DNA from: Miscanthus floridulus
Lineage: Eukaryota > Streptophyta > Magnoliopsida > Poales > Poaceae
DNA: 64,000 nucleotides
Direction of reading: 5' to 3'
Assembly (NCBI RefSeq): GCF_019320115.1
Contig: NC_089598.1
Location: 82,108,059 to 82,172,058 of the forward strand
Shown here: in pieces, positions 44,129-55,245 of the stretch
Numbering within the stretch: position 1 is the stretch's first letter
How the letters are laid out: each line of letters begins with the position of its first letter
Notes under the pieces: model-generated
What the model was told of the DNA's origin: nothing
The model's database searches: none
What the model saw: the letters and a program-made list of their open reading frames with translations, nothing else
Program-made: the position numbers and the translations under genes

Positions 44129-45864
44129 CTTGTTCTATTGATTGATCTTCTTCCCTAGTGGAGTCGCTAAAAAGTACGTTGACGTTGGATTGAGATCCAA
44201 ATCACACGCCAGTAAGGGCTAGCACAGCCTAGGCTGCAAACAAACTATCGCACGCAACAAGCAACTCTTGGGATCGACTAAACCAATTAGGTCGATCTAG
44301 AGCCCATCCTTCGCCGCAAAAGCCTAGGAACGCCTCCTGGGAGGATCCGTCGGCGAGGAGTAGGCCTAAGATTGTTCTAGGATCAGCATGGCTACCTAGA
44401 ACGCCGATGAATCTCATGGAGAGATGCAACGAACAACAAGAGGGTTGGAAAAGGGAAAAAGTTGGATAATAGATGCAAAAAAGACATTCAATGTTGGATC
44501 CTTCAATCCGTCGATCCTTTGATATATAGAGAAGGGGTGGTCTTATCCCAGTAGAAAACAAGTCCAACTCATGTTCTCCACACTTTCTACGTAAATCATG
44601 TCCAAAAATCAATATGAAAAGAGTCTGGTTCGGACTATAACAGGAAAACCGGCTTAGTCGGTTGCTGAACCGGCTAAGCCGGTTCTATCGGGGCCGAGGC
44701 AGCTTGGCTGGCCGGCCTTACATAGGAACGGGTCTGGTTGGGCGGTGGCTGGCGCAACAGGACCGGATATGGCCTGGCAAGCATGGATGCTATTGGACCA
44801 CATTTATATCATTTTCTCCAAGGAAGGATATGTCCTCAAATGGCATCTACTACAATATTGCTGCCAAGCCAAACACTACTTGCATAGTCATCATCATGCC
44901 TTCCTATGGTACATTTACCTGCACTTTATATTTACCTGCTGTTCCGAACATATTTAGTTTTCTTATAACACCTTATGATACATTTTTTATTAGAATTAGT
45001 TACAGTGAGTTCTCTCATGGATCTAGCTGGTGTAGAACAGAAGGGGTCATCTACCATGCATTTTTTGGGCATACAAGGCATTGCATGAGTTTTTCTTTCC
45101 AACTGATATAAAAAGAAATTAAAAGACAAATAGCAGTTTGCTTTCTCATTCATTAATTGTATAATGCTGGTACTTCCGACTTTGTTCCTCATTACGATGA
45201 TCCAGGCATTGACTAGCTGTACAATATTCATTTTAGGAATTCCTTAGATGTGATTCAATGGAACAACATTATAGAGTGCTTCTGTTTTTTATTTTGTTAA
45301 TTAGTGGTTGACTTGTGCACGCCAACCTTTGAGAGGTGGTCAGTTTGGCATGCCCTGACCAGTCTAGAGTTATCATTGACTCATCCTTTATCTTTTATGA
45401 AACCATTCTTACAATGCTAACCCTTTTGTTTAACTGAATAATGAATCATGTTTCTGCATACTAGCCTCATAAAGAAGGTTCTCAATTTTGCATATGAGAG
45501 GATAGAATTCATTGTGAAATGGCAGCTAGATATGATGGCCTAATATGTTGTTGATGAAGATTGAAGAATAGACATGTTCTTATGAACTTTTTTCTACACT
45601 CTCAGTCCAAGAAACGCATTTCCTGTAATCCTCACCTAAATTAAATAGTGAACTAATATCTCTGTACTTTATATATGTTTCATTTAGTGTTCTGCAGTGC
45701 AAAATTTCCCTTTCTACTCTTTTGTACATCCCCTGTATTATATCGCCCGAACTATGTAAGTATCAAATAGTTATTCGTAATGGTGTTGTAAAGCATAAAT
45801 GATTTAGTCTTATCTCATATATATGTATTTCCAGAAAAAAGATAGAATATATATGTTGAGCTAA
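44129..45864. other. Unassigned; possible LTR-like sequence near 44163-44700
   Basis: The left part, upstream (minus strand) of the ORF at 43478-44128, could be leader and LTR of the same element but has no clean TG/CA ends or TSD. The right part has open frames on both strands (44662-45111 plus, 44932-45231 minus) with no recognisable product. Confidence 0.35.
44647..44684. repeat. Perfect 11-bp inverted repeat
   Basis: AACCGGCTTAG (44647-44657) and CTAAGCCGGTT (44674-44684) around a 16-base centre that itself contains CCGG. Confidence 0.9.
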
Positions 45865-46182
45865 GATGTTGTTTGGTTCTGAGTGTTTTCCGGCGTGAAC
45901 CAGTTACATCGATAACAGATAGCGGTAGTTTTTTTTTTTTTTTGGAAACCAGATAGCGGTAGTTTTTGTTTGCTTCACCACCGACGGGATCCAATACCAG
46001 GGTAACCAATACGTGCTTCAGTAAGTTGATTACGCCCGATTCGATCGGTAATCGATTGCGCTCCCGTCCGCTCTTTATCACCGGTGAACCAAACAAACAC
46101 ATAATCAATGATTCCCTTCCCATTCTAGCGACGGAGACGTTTACTTTATTTCACGTAACTTTTACATAACCAAACAGCACCG
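45865..46182. mobile_element. MITE with GTTGTTTGGTT-type ends (about 318 bp)
   Basis: GATGTTGTTTGGTT at the left and AACCAAACAGCACC at the right are inverted with two mismatches. AGATAGCGGTAGTTTTT occurs twice (45918 and 45952) around a T run, a local duplication. The TSD is unclear. Confidence 0.65.
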
Positions 46183-46235
46183 CTTGCATTACTTTAAGAT
46201 ATATGTTCAATTTTCAAAAAAATCAAAAACATTAA

Positions 46236-46361
46236 GGGCTCGTTCGTTTGGCAGGGAATCATTGCCTGGAATGAATCCTACCTGGATTGCTTTGCAAAAT
46301 TATATAAGCATTGATCAATTGGAATAATTCCTGGTGCAATCCAGCAAAACCGAACGGGTCC
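46236..46361. mobile_element. Tourist-like MITE, 126 bp
   Basis: GGGCTCGTTCGTTTGGC at the left and CCGAACGGGTCC at the right are inverted, flanked by TAA on both sides (46233-46235, 46362-46364), as in PIF/Harbinger MITEs. Confidence 0.85.
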
Positions 46362-46364
46362 TAA

Positions 46365-47375
46365 GTAATAATCCTAACATAGGAGAAAGAAAACAGTGCT
46401 AATGCAAATGGTCTGCACTAGCTAATAAGTCATTGCTTTGAATGATGCCCATGCTAACGCCACAACTGTATTTCAGAGATGCACGTGAAAACAACCAGAT
46501 AATGATATTTTTTTCCCATGGCTTAAGTTTCACGCAATTACTATCAGTGCAACAACACATATTCTATTGCACGTGCTACTGCTACGGCATCTAGAAAAAC
46601 AAATCAAACAACTAAAAGATAATATCATTTGTTGTTGCACTGATAGTAATTTTTCTCAATACCAATTAACATATAAAAAGTAAAAACATCTAGGCTATGA
46701 TAGTTTAGTTTTTTTTGTCTAGGAACTCTTCCAGTGTAGATATATTCTTGAAGAACCATAGTACAATGCTCATGCTAGCGCTACGGTAACATTCTAGGTA
46801 ATGCAGTTTCAGCCGCTTGTAGGAATTGGTCTTCCATTCAGTTTCAGCCGCTTGCACACGTCCAATATCAATCCTGCACCAAGAAAGTATTATATATTTG
46901 CTAGCACCACAATACATTGCTACAGATCAAGTATTCACAAATATTGCAGTGGTATATGTAAGCTCAAGGATTTGACTATTTAATTAGTTGGCAGTTGACC
47001 TAGGACTGAAATAAGAAGGCAAAGAAAATCATTTGCTCAAGCTGATGGCCTTTACGGTTGCAGACTTGCACGTCACTAGGAAAACTAAAAGGGATGACTA
47101 TTTCATCAATTCGGAGACAATTGGATTATTGTTCATGTGCTCTGGAAATTCAATCTCTATGTATTGAAAACAGAGGGTATCAACTGGAAACAGAAGCTAT
47201 TTTATTCATTGCTGAATATACACAAACGGTACTGAATCAGATTATGTAATTAGATACTCAGTCCAGGCAAAGATCATACACTTGATATTAGCCTTAGTTA
47301 TTTTTTTTTTGTATCAATCCAGCTACCATCATGACCATCAGTAAAGAGTAATAATAGAACAGGTCGCTAACTTAC
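46365..47375. other. Unassigned; contains a long hairpin
   Basis: No gene recognised. It holds the inverted repeat at 46536-46651 and a direct repeat CAGTTTCAGCCGCTTG at 46804 and 46838. It may be intronic sequence of the captured fragments to the right. Confidence 0.4.
46536..46651. repeat. Perfect 22-bp inverted repeat with 72-base loop
   Basis: The arm 46536-46557 (AATTACTATCAGTGCAAC...) is exactly complementary to 46630-46651. Pairing weakens inward. It could be a small MITE or a foldback; a miRNA precursor is not supported without expression data. Confidence 0.8.
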
Positions 47376-47426
47376 CCTCTCCTCCATGATCCATAGCATT
47401 GCCCATGGTATGAACATTTGCATCTT
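47376..47426 (-). other. Candidate 51-bp exon
   Basis: On the minus strand TGCTGCTTTCAG precedes and GTAAGTTA follows a 51-base open segment that could read EDANVHTMGNAMDHGGE in one frame. The splice sites are strong, but the protein is not recognised and the segment is short. It lies on the same strand as the ELP2-like exon, 470 bp further along. Confidence 0.35.
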
Positions 47427-47897
47427 CTGAAAGCAGCAAAAAAGAATGGACTGAAATCAATTTCCATGATTCACCCTGAAATCCAACACAACCAGTCGTA
47501 TTCTATGAAATCCAACACAACCAATCCTAAACACTGAAATCTAACAACAAAAATTTGACCACAATTGGAACAGTATGATCTTCTTAGATAAAATAGTGGA
47601 AAATGTCATTTAATAAAAAAAAAGATCCGCGGCAGTTTCATATTATTCTCTATGACAGTTTGCCAGCAAATCTAATTAGGCAATAGCTAAGTTCACTATC
47701 TGACCACTTTAGAGTCTATTCCCAGTCAAGTAATTTTACTGAGGTATGATTCTTTTACACGATCTTATATTAAATAGTCAGCTCAAGAGAAAAGTGGAAT
47801 GATAAACTGGAGTTTATAATTTGAATAGTAAAACCAGCATGACAAAAGATTAGGATCCTAACAGTATTATTGTCAATCCACAAGGAAGCAATCTTAC

Positions 47898-48059
47898 CAC
47901 TAGGAGTGGGCTCAATTGCCATCTCCCAAATAACAACAATACCATGCGAAGAAGTAGAAGCAAAAATTGCAATAGTATCAGACACCACCCTTCTAGCAAG
48001 ACAGGTGATCCCTTTCTTATGCATCCCTGGGAGCTGCAAGTCTGCAACGCATGAAACCA
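47898..48059 (-). pseudogene. Elongator subunit 2 (ELP2)-like WD40 exon fragment
   Basis: Acceptor TTCTTTGCAG and donor GTAAGA bound a 162-bp exon. It reads LQLPGMHKKGITCLARRVVS, then DTIAIFASTSSHGIVVIWEM and AIEPTPSG. This matches the ELP2 segment with HKKGVTC and FAS(A/T)SSDGxVxxW, a WD40 blade; ELP2 is the scaffold of the Elongator complex for tRNA wobble modification. I find no neighbouring ELP2 exons, so this is a fragment, probably captured by a transposon. The blade Asp (SSDG) is His here. Confidence 0.7.
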
Positions 48060-48165
48060 CTGCAAAGAAGGTGTGAACAGTAAGCTGCAGCTTACAAAAT
48101 GTAGCAGACCAGGAGGTAAGGCTAAACATAAGAATTAGGTTTGTGTGGAGATTTGATTTTCTTTT

Positions 48166-49415
48166 TGTCGGTGCAGAAAGTGACCAACAAGTAAATATTT
48201 GTAGTTTTGTCGTACGTTGTGATCGGAGGTGGCCCAGCACTTAATGATACAGGGTTTATACTGGTTCAGGCAACGTGCCCTACGTCCAGTTTGAGTCGGT
48301 CGGTGACTTTATTCCTGAGCCCAGGTGCTCGAAGTTTGCAGTGGGGTTACAAACGAGAAGGAGAAAGATGGGGTGCATGAGAGGTCCGGTCGGCTCCAGT
48401 CGGAAGGGCTGAGAGCGACAGGAGCTCCTCTATGAGCTAAGTGTTCAAGCGTGTGCTTGAGGTCCGAACCTGACGGTTCTGTGGTTGTGAGCTAGTGAAC
48501 TTGATCGATCTGGATTAACTTGTTTAAACTTGAATCAACTTTTGTCTCTTGGGAGAGAGCGCGTCCCCTTTTATAGATGAAGGGGGTGGCCTTACAAGTG
48601 AGAGGGAGAGAGTTCGTATGCTTCTAAGTCTTATTGCCCACGCCAGTGGGTACGGGAGGATGGTAGGCGCCCACAACACTGTTGGATGTCGGTTGTATGT
48701 GGGAGGTTACATCTTGTTTCGGGTATGGCAGATGTCGGCACCTGTATATACTGTTGATGCCCAGAGGCATGTGAGGAGTCTCACCATGTTCACTTGGTAT
48801 GGTAAATCCCGGCGCCCGCAACACTGTCGATGTCCAGAGACATGTGGGGGGCCTTACCGTATGGGAGTTAACGACGCCCACAATATTGTAGAGGAAAATG
48901 TCGGCGCCTACAATACTATTTGTGTCAGGGTGGTTACAGAGTATTGTTCCTGTAGGTGACAAGGTACGGTCCCTGGTATCATGGTTTGACTTGAGCGCCT
49001 TGGCTTGCTTTCTCCATTCGTTCCCTGGTCCCTTCCGGGCGGGCGTCCCCGATCCGTTGGTCCTAGTCGGCTCTGGTTGTGCCAGTCGGAGAAGAGCAGT
49101 GAGCAGGGTCTTTGCATACCACGGTCGGAGACGTGGGGTCAGAGTCGGAGGTAGTGCTTTGCCAGGCCTTCCGGTCGGAGAGACCGTCCGGAGGCGCTGG
49201 AGATAGAAGTGAGTGCTCCGGTCGGAGAGGTGGGCCGGAGTCGACAAGCGGGCGCTGTTCCTCCTCGGCCTGACCTTCCGATCGGTGATTGGACCGCCCT
49301 CCTGGCCTATTGTTTTTGACACTTGGGCCGACCCATGAGTTGCGCGCTATCTGCTTAGGCCGAGCCTTTGCGGGGAAGCCGGTTCGCGAGAGACCCCGGG
49401 TTTATGAACCCAACA
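48166..49415 (-). repeat. Gypsy copy 2, 3' LTR (1250 bp)
   Basis: TGTCGGTGCAG...AACCCAACA on the plus strand, followed by the polypurine tract complement GGAGCCCCCGAGC at 49416-49428. Confidence 0.95.
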
Positions 49416-50150
49416 GGAGCCCCCGAGCTCCCGGGCGATTCGGGCAGAATCGTGTGGGGGATTTTTTGCCTCAACGGCGGGTGCGCGCGAGCGCACCCAC
49501 GGGTGTAGCCCCCGGGCGGTTCGGGCAGAACCGTCTAGGGGGTTTTTCGTGTTGCCAGCGGGGGAGGTTTTCATTTCGTCGGCGGGTGCGCGCGAGCGCA
49601 CCCGTGGGTGTAGCCCCCGAGCCCCCAGGCGGTTCGAGCAGAACCATCTGGGGGGTGTTTGTTTAGCGGGCGTGTGTGCGTGTTTTTCAGTCGAGACAGA
49701 GTCATCGACCAAGGAGTCGTTGCGTAGCCGAGGCGGTTAGTTTCGAGGGATTGGGTGAGACAGAGCTTGCGGGTCCTAGCGTCGGTGCGCGCCATGGGAC
49801 CGGGCGAGGCAGTTAGTCTTAGGGATCGGACAAGGTAGAGCTCGTGGATCTTGGCGTCGGTGCGTGCCGTGGGATCGGTCGAGTCAAAGTTGTGGATCCT
49901 GGCCCCGGTGCAGCCCACGCAGCCGAGATAGTTATTTTTGGGATCGGGCGAGGCGGCAAGGCGATGCTTGCGGATCCTGGCATTGGTGCAGCCCACGCAG
50001 CCGAGGCAGTTAGTTAGTTTAGGGATCGAGCGAGGCGGCAAGGTGGTGCTCGCGGATCCTAGCGTCGGTGCAGCCCGCGCAGCCGAGATAGTTAGTTAGT
50101 TTAGGGATCGGGCGAGGCGGCAAGGCGGTGCTCACGGATCCTGATGGGGC
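49416..50150 (-). repeat. Tandem repeats in the gypsy copy 2 3' region
   Basis: Three units of about 95-105 bp with GCGCGAGCGCACCC(A/G)(C/T)GGG and TAGCCCCCGAG lie at 49416-49660. Then degenerate units with CGGATCCTGGC, GTGCAGCCCACGCAGCCGAG and GGGATCGGGCGAGGCGG fill 49700-50150. Confidence 0.85.
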
Positions 50151-51590
50151 GAGTTTGGGGTCGCAGACCTAGGCATTTTGTGTCTTGAGCCCCCGAGCCC
50201 CGTTGGGCTTTAGTAGGGGTCGGTTTGAGTTGTGTGCTTTACCCCGTCCTCGGTTCCTCACAATCGGAGGGGCTGAGTTTTGTCACTTGTTCCAATCGCT
50301 CGGGCTCGAGTGACGTGCTCGGTGAGTTCGCTAATGGGTATCCATCATTCATGACAGGATCGGCATAGCCCTCTTGTGACATTCCACTGCTCCTTTACCT
50401 ACAACCCAACAGATGCCTGGGTTGTTCCGGAGACTGACCCGGGTGTCCTAATGGCCTCCCCTCGATGGAGATTCTGTGGGCTTGGTAAGAGGTTCAGGAT
50501 CAAATGAGAAGGTTGAGATGACCCTGTCTGCCAGACTGGGTGAGGGCCACACGGGGCTCATCTGTGTTTTTCTCCCCTGGCTCTGTTGTTGCTCATGTCG
50601 AATGAGGCAATTGCCGCTTCAAGACGCAACACGGAGCGTTGTGATGCATTTCGCTGCACGTGCGATGCTTAGTTCTCAAGCCCCCGGGCGGTTTAGGGCC
50701 CAAATCGTCTGAGTGGCACGGGCGTATGGAATGAATGCGCGTATGGATGTATGAAATGATTATAAAGAAATAGAGGGGGTTTGGTAGTGTTACCTTGACG
50801 ACCCGAGTGACGGGGTTTGGAGAGCTGCAGTCGGAAAAGTCTGACCGAGACCCGTGCTTGTCGTTCATGACGGAGTCGGCATGGCCTACATGGGGCATCC
50901 CTTCACTCCCTACCTATCTCTCGGTGTGTTTCTTGTATCAATGAATACATTAGTACTGTTTTTTTGATAGAAATCACTATCCATTCCTTGTTTTTATCCT
51001 AGCATATCTTTTGTTTTTTGTCCTTTCTTTTTCGTACCCGCCCATTAGTTCCATAGGCTATAACTTTTTTAAGAGCCTAGGCATGGCCTACGGGGCTCAG
51101 CTGCTCGTAACTGTAGGTCGTGGTGGGGTGCATTCGGTTAGGAGTAACAAAAGTTACGTAGGGCAATCAAAGGAAAAGGAATGCACTTCCGTTTAGGGAT
51201 GAAGTTGTTTACCATGTGTCAGTAAAAAAGGGAATAAAAATGAGAGGTAGTATTCAGTATTGTACCCTTATGGAGCCCCCGAGCGATCTAGGCTGAAAGT
51301 GTTCGGGTTGGGGTGCTTTATAGGGGCAAGTGTTGACTAAAAAGTGGTTAGACCAAATTTAGGGGAAAAACGACGTAGTTGTTCAATGTTCCAAGTGTTG
51401 GTGAGAACGTTGCCGTTGTTGTCCTCCAGTCGGTAGGTGCCCGGTCGGATTACTTCGGTCACCGTATAGGGCCCTTCCCATGGTGGAGAGAGCTTGTGTT
51501 TTTCCTTCGTTGATTGGGTCCTCCGAAGTACGAGATCGCCAACTTCGAGTATCCTCCCTCTGATTTTCCTTTTGTGGTACCTGCGGAGGG
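50151..51590 (-). other. Gypsy copy 2, region between integrase and tandem repeats
   Basis: Non-coding; aligns with 7501-9500 of copy 1 but is shorter. No gene seen. Confidence 0.65.
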
Positions 51591-51594
51591 TTTG

Positions 51595-52458
51595 TTAGTA
51601 GCGAGCAGAGCGAATGATGGTCATCTCATGGGCCTCTTCGAGCAGGTTGACTGTGTCTTGTTGAGCCTCCGTGGCTTGGTTGCGGTCGAAAGCCTTCACC
51701 CTTAGGATGCCGTGGTCGAGGTCAGAGGGCAGCACTGCCTCAGCTCCATAGGCTACGAAGAAGGGTGTGAACCCTATGGATCGGTTTGGGGTCATTCTTA
51801 GGCTCTAAAGGATCGCTGGGACCTCTGCAACCCATCGCCCGACATACTTGTTGAGTCGGTCGAAGATGCGTGACTTAAGTCCTTGGAGGACCATGCCATT
51901 AGCACGTTCGACCTAACCGTTAGTTCGTGGATCTCCGACCGAGGTCCAGTCGATCCTGATGCCGTATCCATCACTGAAGCCTAGGAACTTCTTTCTGGTA
52001 AAGTTAGTCCCGTGGTCAGTGATGATACAGTTAGGAACGCCGAACCAAAAGATGATGTCGAGGAAGAATTTGACTACCTCCTCCGAGTGGATGTTGGTAA
52101 TGGGCTTGGCCTCTATCCACTTAGTGAACTTGTCGACTGCAACGAGTAGGTGAGTGAAGCCGCTTGGGCCCTTTTTGAGGGGCCCCACCATGTCGAGGCC
52201 CTAGACCATGAATGGCCAGGTGATGGGGATGGTTCGGAGCTCCTGTGCCGATAAATGGGTTTGCCGAGCGTAGAACTGGCATCCTTCACACCTACGAACG
52301 ACCTCCTCTGCATCTCGTAGCACGGTGGGCCAGTAAAAACCTTGGCGAAAGGCTTTTCTGACCAGCGACCTTGGGGCCACGTGATGTCCACAAATCCTAG
52401 CATGGACCTCGAGGAGGAGCTGCTTCCCCTGGGTGGTGGGGACGCACTTCATGAGCAC
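51595..52458 (-). pseudogene. Gypsy copy 2 integrase
   Basis: The zinc-binding region (52458-52201) reads HARICGHHVAPRSLVRKAFR, then VVRRCEGCQFYARQTH (the HHCC pattern). The catalytic core (52191-51913) reads LLVAVDKFTKWIEAKPITNI (first Asp), FGVPNCIITDHGTNF (second Asp). The expected VERANG reads V-stop-RTNG, so the catalytic Glu codon is not seen. The C-terminal part (51795-51595) reads GFTPFFVAYGAEAVLPSDL. Better kept than in copy 1, but split into three frames or by stops. Confidence 0.88.
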
Positions 52459-52653
52459 TCCTAACGAACTCTATTTGTAGAGCTCATCACCGAGCGCGAA
52501 GAAGGTCTTGGCGCATCGAGCGATTCATCGGGCTTCAGTCCTTTCAGGTAGGAGAACCTCCTCGAGGAGGTAGGCGAGTAGCGACGCTCGCCAGTCGGTT
52601 TGACCGAGTGCCAATACGGCGACATTTGTAGGTGATGTCATCATGGAGGTTCT

Positions 52654-52756
52654 GGGATCGGAGCCCCTGAGCGCCGGCTTAGCGTTGGGGTCAAAGCCCC
52701 TGGGTGCTGGCTTGGCATTGGGGTCGGAGCCCTCGAGCGTCGACTGGGCGTCAGGG
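52654..52756 (-). repeat. Three 33-bp repeats in the spacer between second RNase H and integrase
   Basis: On the minus strand they encode RGSDPNAKPAP/RGFDPNAKPAL-type 11-residue units. Copy 1 has about one unit at the same place (10593-10640), so the number varies between copies. Confidence 0.75.
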
Positions 52757-53031
52757 TGTGTCTGGATCAGACCTTCCAGGATGCAGGCGAATGGCTCATG
52801 GATGTCATTGATGAAGACCCCGCTTGGGGATGGATCCCTCCTGGCAGCCAATTTCGCAAGAAAATCGGCGGCATCGTTGTCCCTTCGAGGGATGTGATGT
52901 AGCTTGATCCCCTAGAATTTGTCCTCGAGCTTGCACACCTCTTGGCAGTATGCTGCCATGAGGGGGTTTTTGCAGGAGGACTCCTTCATGACCTGATCAA
53001 CAACTAGCTCTGAGTCATCTCGAACGTAGAG

Positions 53032-53290
53032 TCACATAGCACCGAGCTCGATGGCGATGCATAGTCCGTTGATGAGGGCCTCGTACTTCGTGACATTGTT
53101 TGAGGCTAAAAAGTGGAGGCAGATGGCATAGCGGAGCCTACTCCCGTCTGGGGAGATTAGAACCACTCTAGCCACCGAGCCGGGTGCCATTACAGACCAT
53201 CGAAGTACATTGTCCAGTACTCGTGGGTGACGTCCGGGGTCGGTAGCTGTACCTCTATCCATTCAGCGATAAAATCCACGAGAGCCTGAG
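53032..53290 (-). pseudogene. Gypsy copy 2 second RNase H, 5' end cut by deletion
   Basis: Reads VARVVLISPDGSRLRYAICL, HFLASNNVTKYEALINGLCI. Further segments corresponding to 10819-10930 of copy 1 follow toward 52960. The deletion junction lies just upstream at about 53305. Confidence 0.8.
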
Positions 53291-53309
53291 ATTTAATGGC
53301 GGTATGGAG

Positions 53310-54807
53310 GCATGGTTAGTGGTGACGTCGAGCAGGTCGTGGGTGGTATGGGGTTTCAGGCATTCACACTTGTGGATTAGGGACTCGTAGGTCATCCCGG
53401 AGAGGAACGCGCTGATGACATCCGTGTCAACGACATCAGGGAGGGAGTTGCATCGTTGGGAGAACCTTTGGATGTAGTCCCACAGGGACTCGCTGGGCTC
53501 CTGCTAGCAACTCTGGAGGTCCCAGGAGTTCCCAGGGCAGACATATGTCCCCTAGAAATTCCTGATGAAGACCCACTTGAGGTCCGCCTAGTTGCGGATG
53601 CTGTCGTGTGGGAGGAATTCAAGCCATGGCCGAACATGTTCCCCCACACAATGGGGAGATACTGAATGATGAAATAGTCATCATCCACCCCTCCGTCTCG
53701 GTAGGCGAGCCAGAAATCTTGAAGCCAAATACCGAGGTTTGTCTCCTCGATGTATTTGGTGATGTTGGTGGGCAGTCGGAAGCGTTGTGGGAACAGTGCT
53801 CTCTGGATATGCCGGTCAAAGGCCCGTGGCCTCGAACCCTCAGGGCTAGGACTTCGGTCGTCTGGTCGACAACCGTGCTTGGGGCATGTTTCACCGCTCC
53901 CCTCGATGGTTCGACCGAAATCCATGTCGCATGCTATTGCCATCGCCCGATGGACATCATCATCGTGCCGGGCCTGATGCCGGTTGTTGACGATGCTGCG
54001 AGCGTCCTGGTGTGGACCGGGCCGCTTGTGTACCGACAGTTGGTGGGGAGCAGGTGCCAGGTTAGACCATGGCATGGCTGCCACCCCTCGAGCTGCACCT
54101 GGCGGCTGTAGCAGTGAGCGGATGGAGCGATCCGTCTAGCACGTCCCCGTTCCCCCTGTGGGGAGAGAGGGCACGTGTCGGAGTCGTGATGCGGAGCTTT
54201 CCGCCTATTGAACAGTGGCGGCTTCTACTAGAACCTAGAGGTTCTGGTAGACTGCCCGCTCATGGGGGTCGATGGGCTCGAGAACGCCGTGCGGAAGCAT
54301 TGCCACAGTGGCAATGTTCTGGCCAGCCCAAGCGAACTGTGGGAGATCGTTCCCCTCGCTCATGATGCCATGTTGAACTTGACGAGTGCCACCCGCCGGG
54401 CCATGCGCATGGGGCGCAACGTGCTGTACCGAATGCGCCGCCGCAGGCGGTGGCTTGTTCTGCCGTCATTGTCGTAATTCCTCGGCGTGTGCTTGCGCAG
54501 ATGCGAGGGCCCCCGCACGCGGGTCCGGAGGGGTGTGAGTCTGCGTAGATTCTACAACCACTGGTGGCTGTCCCAGTGCGTCCGCCATAGCGCACTCCCA
54601 GGACGGACAGTGGTGAGGTGCCACGTCACCGATGCTGGAGCCGTTGCTCTCACGCTCATCATCTGGGAGTTCGTGGAGAGTGGCAGGAGCATAGCTCGTC
54701 ATTCCCATGAATTCGGATGTGAGGGGGGATGGTGCCAGCATCCTTTGGAGCCCCTGAGCGTACGCATCCACGGGGGGGGGGGGGGCGTGAGGCCGTAGGG
54801 GAGCCAA
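53310..54807 (-). pseudogene. Gypsy copy 2 gag, truncated at its 3' end
   Basis: The N-terminus reads LTSEFMGMTSYAPATLHELP near 54720. The core reads NLGIWLQDFWLAYRDGGVDD and YFIIQYLPI near 53680. A frameshift follows, and the deletion junction at about 53305 removes the C-terminal part together with protease and RT. Confidence 0.85.
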
Positions 54808-55228
54808 AAATATGGTGTTCGTGGCGCGTGCAGTACGGTCCCTCCGGATGATCGATGAAAGATAGTAGATAAAGAGTAAATAACAATATGCATATTACTT
54901 ACAGCGGGGTTTGAGCAGAGAGTTTGCTCGGAATGGCACATAGATGCCGCGTCGTTGAAGTCGTGTGTCCTGGAGTCGATGGAGGGCACCCCTCCGACGG
55001 GTGCTGGGACGAGTGCCTCCTCGCAGAGGTGTAGTACGCCGAGCCGGTCAGCGACAAAGTCCAGGCTTCCGAGGAGGAAGGCCTAGGATGGCTCGAAGAC
55101 GAGTGGAACCCACATCCCAACAGGTGGGAGCACGGGAAACTATAGTGAGCCGAAGCGAATCGAATCGCCAGAGCCCGCCACGGCGAGGGTGGCAGAAAAG
55201 TGGGCCATCCGAACGTACAACGTCTTCC

Positions 55229-55245
55229 CCACGGATGGCGCCAAC
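55229..55245 (-). other. Gypsy copy 2 primer binding site
   Basis: The minus strand reads GTTGGCGCCATCCGTGG next to the 5' LTR. Confidence 0.8.

Noticed and set aside
44662..45231. Overlapping open frames on both strands as genes (149 and 99 codons)
   Set aside because: No recognisable domain and no splice or start support; both strands open over the same AT-rich sequence.
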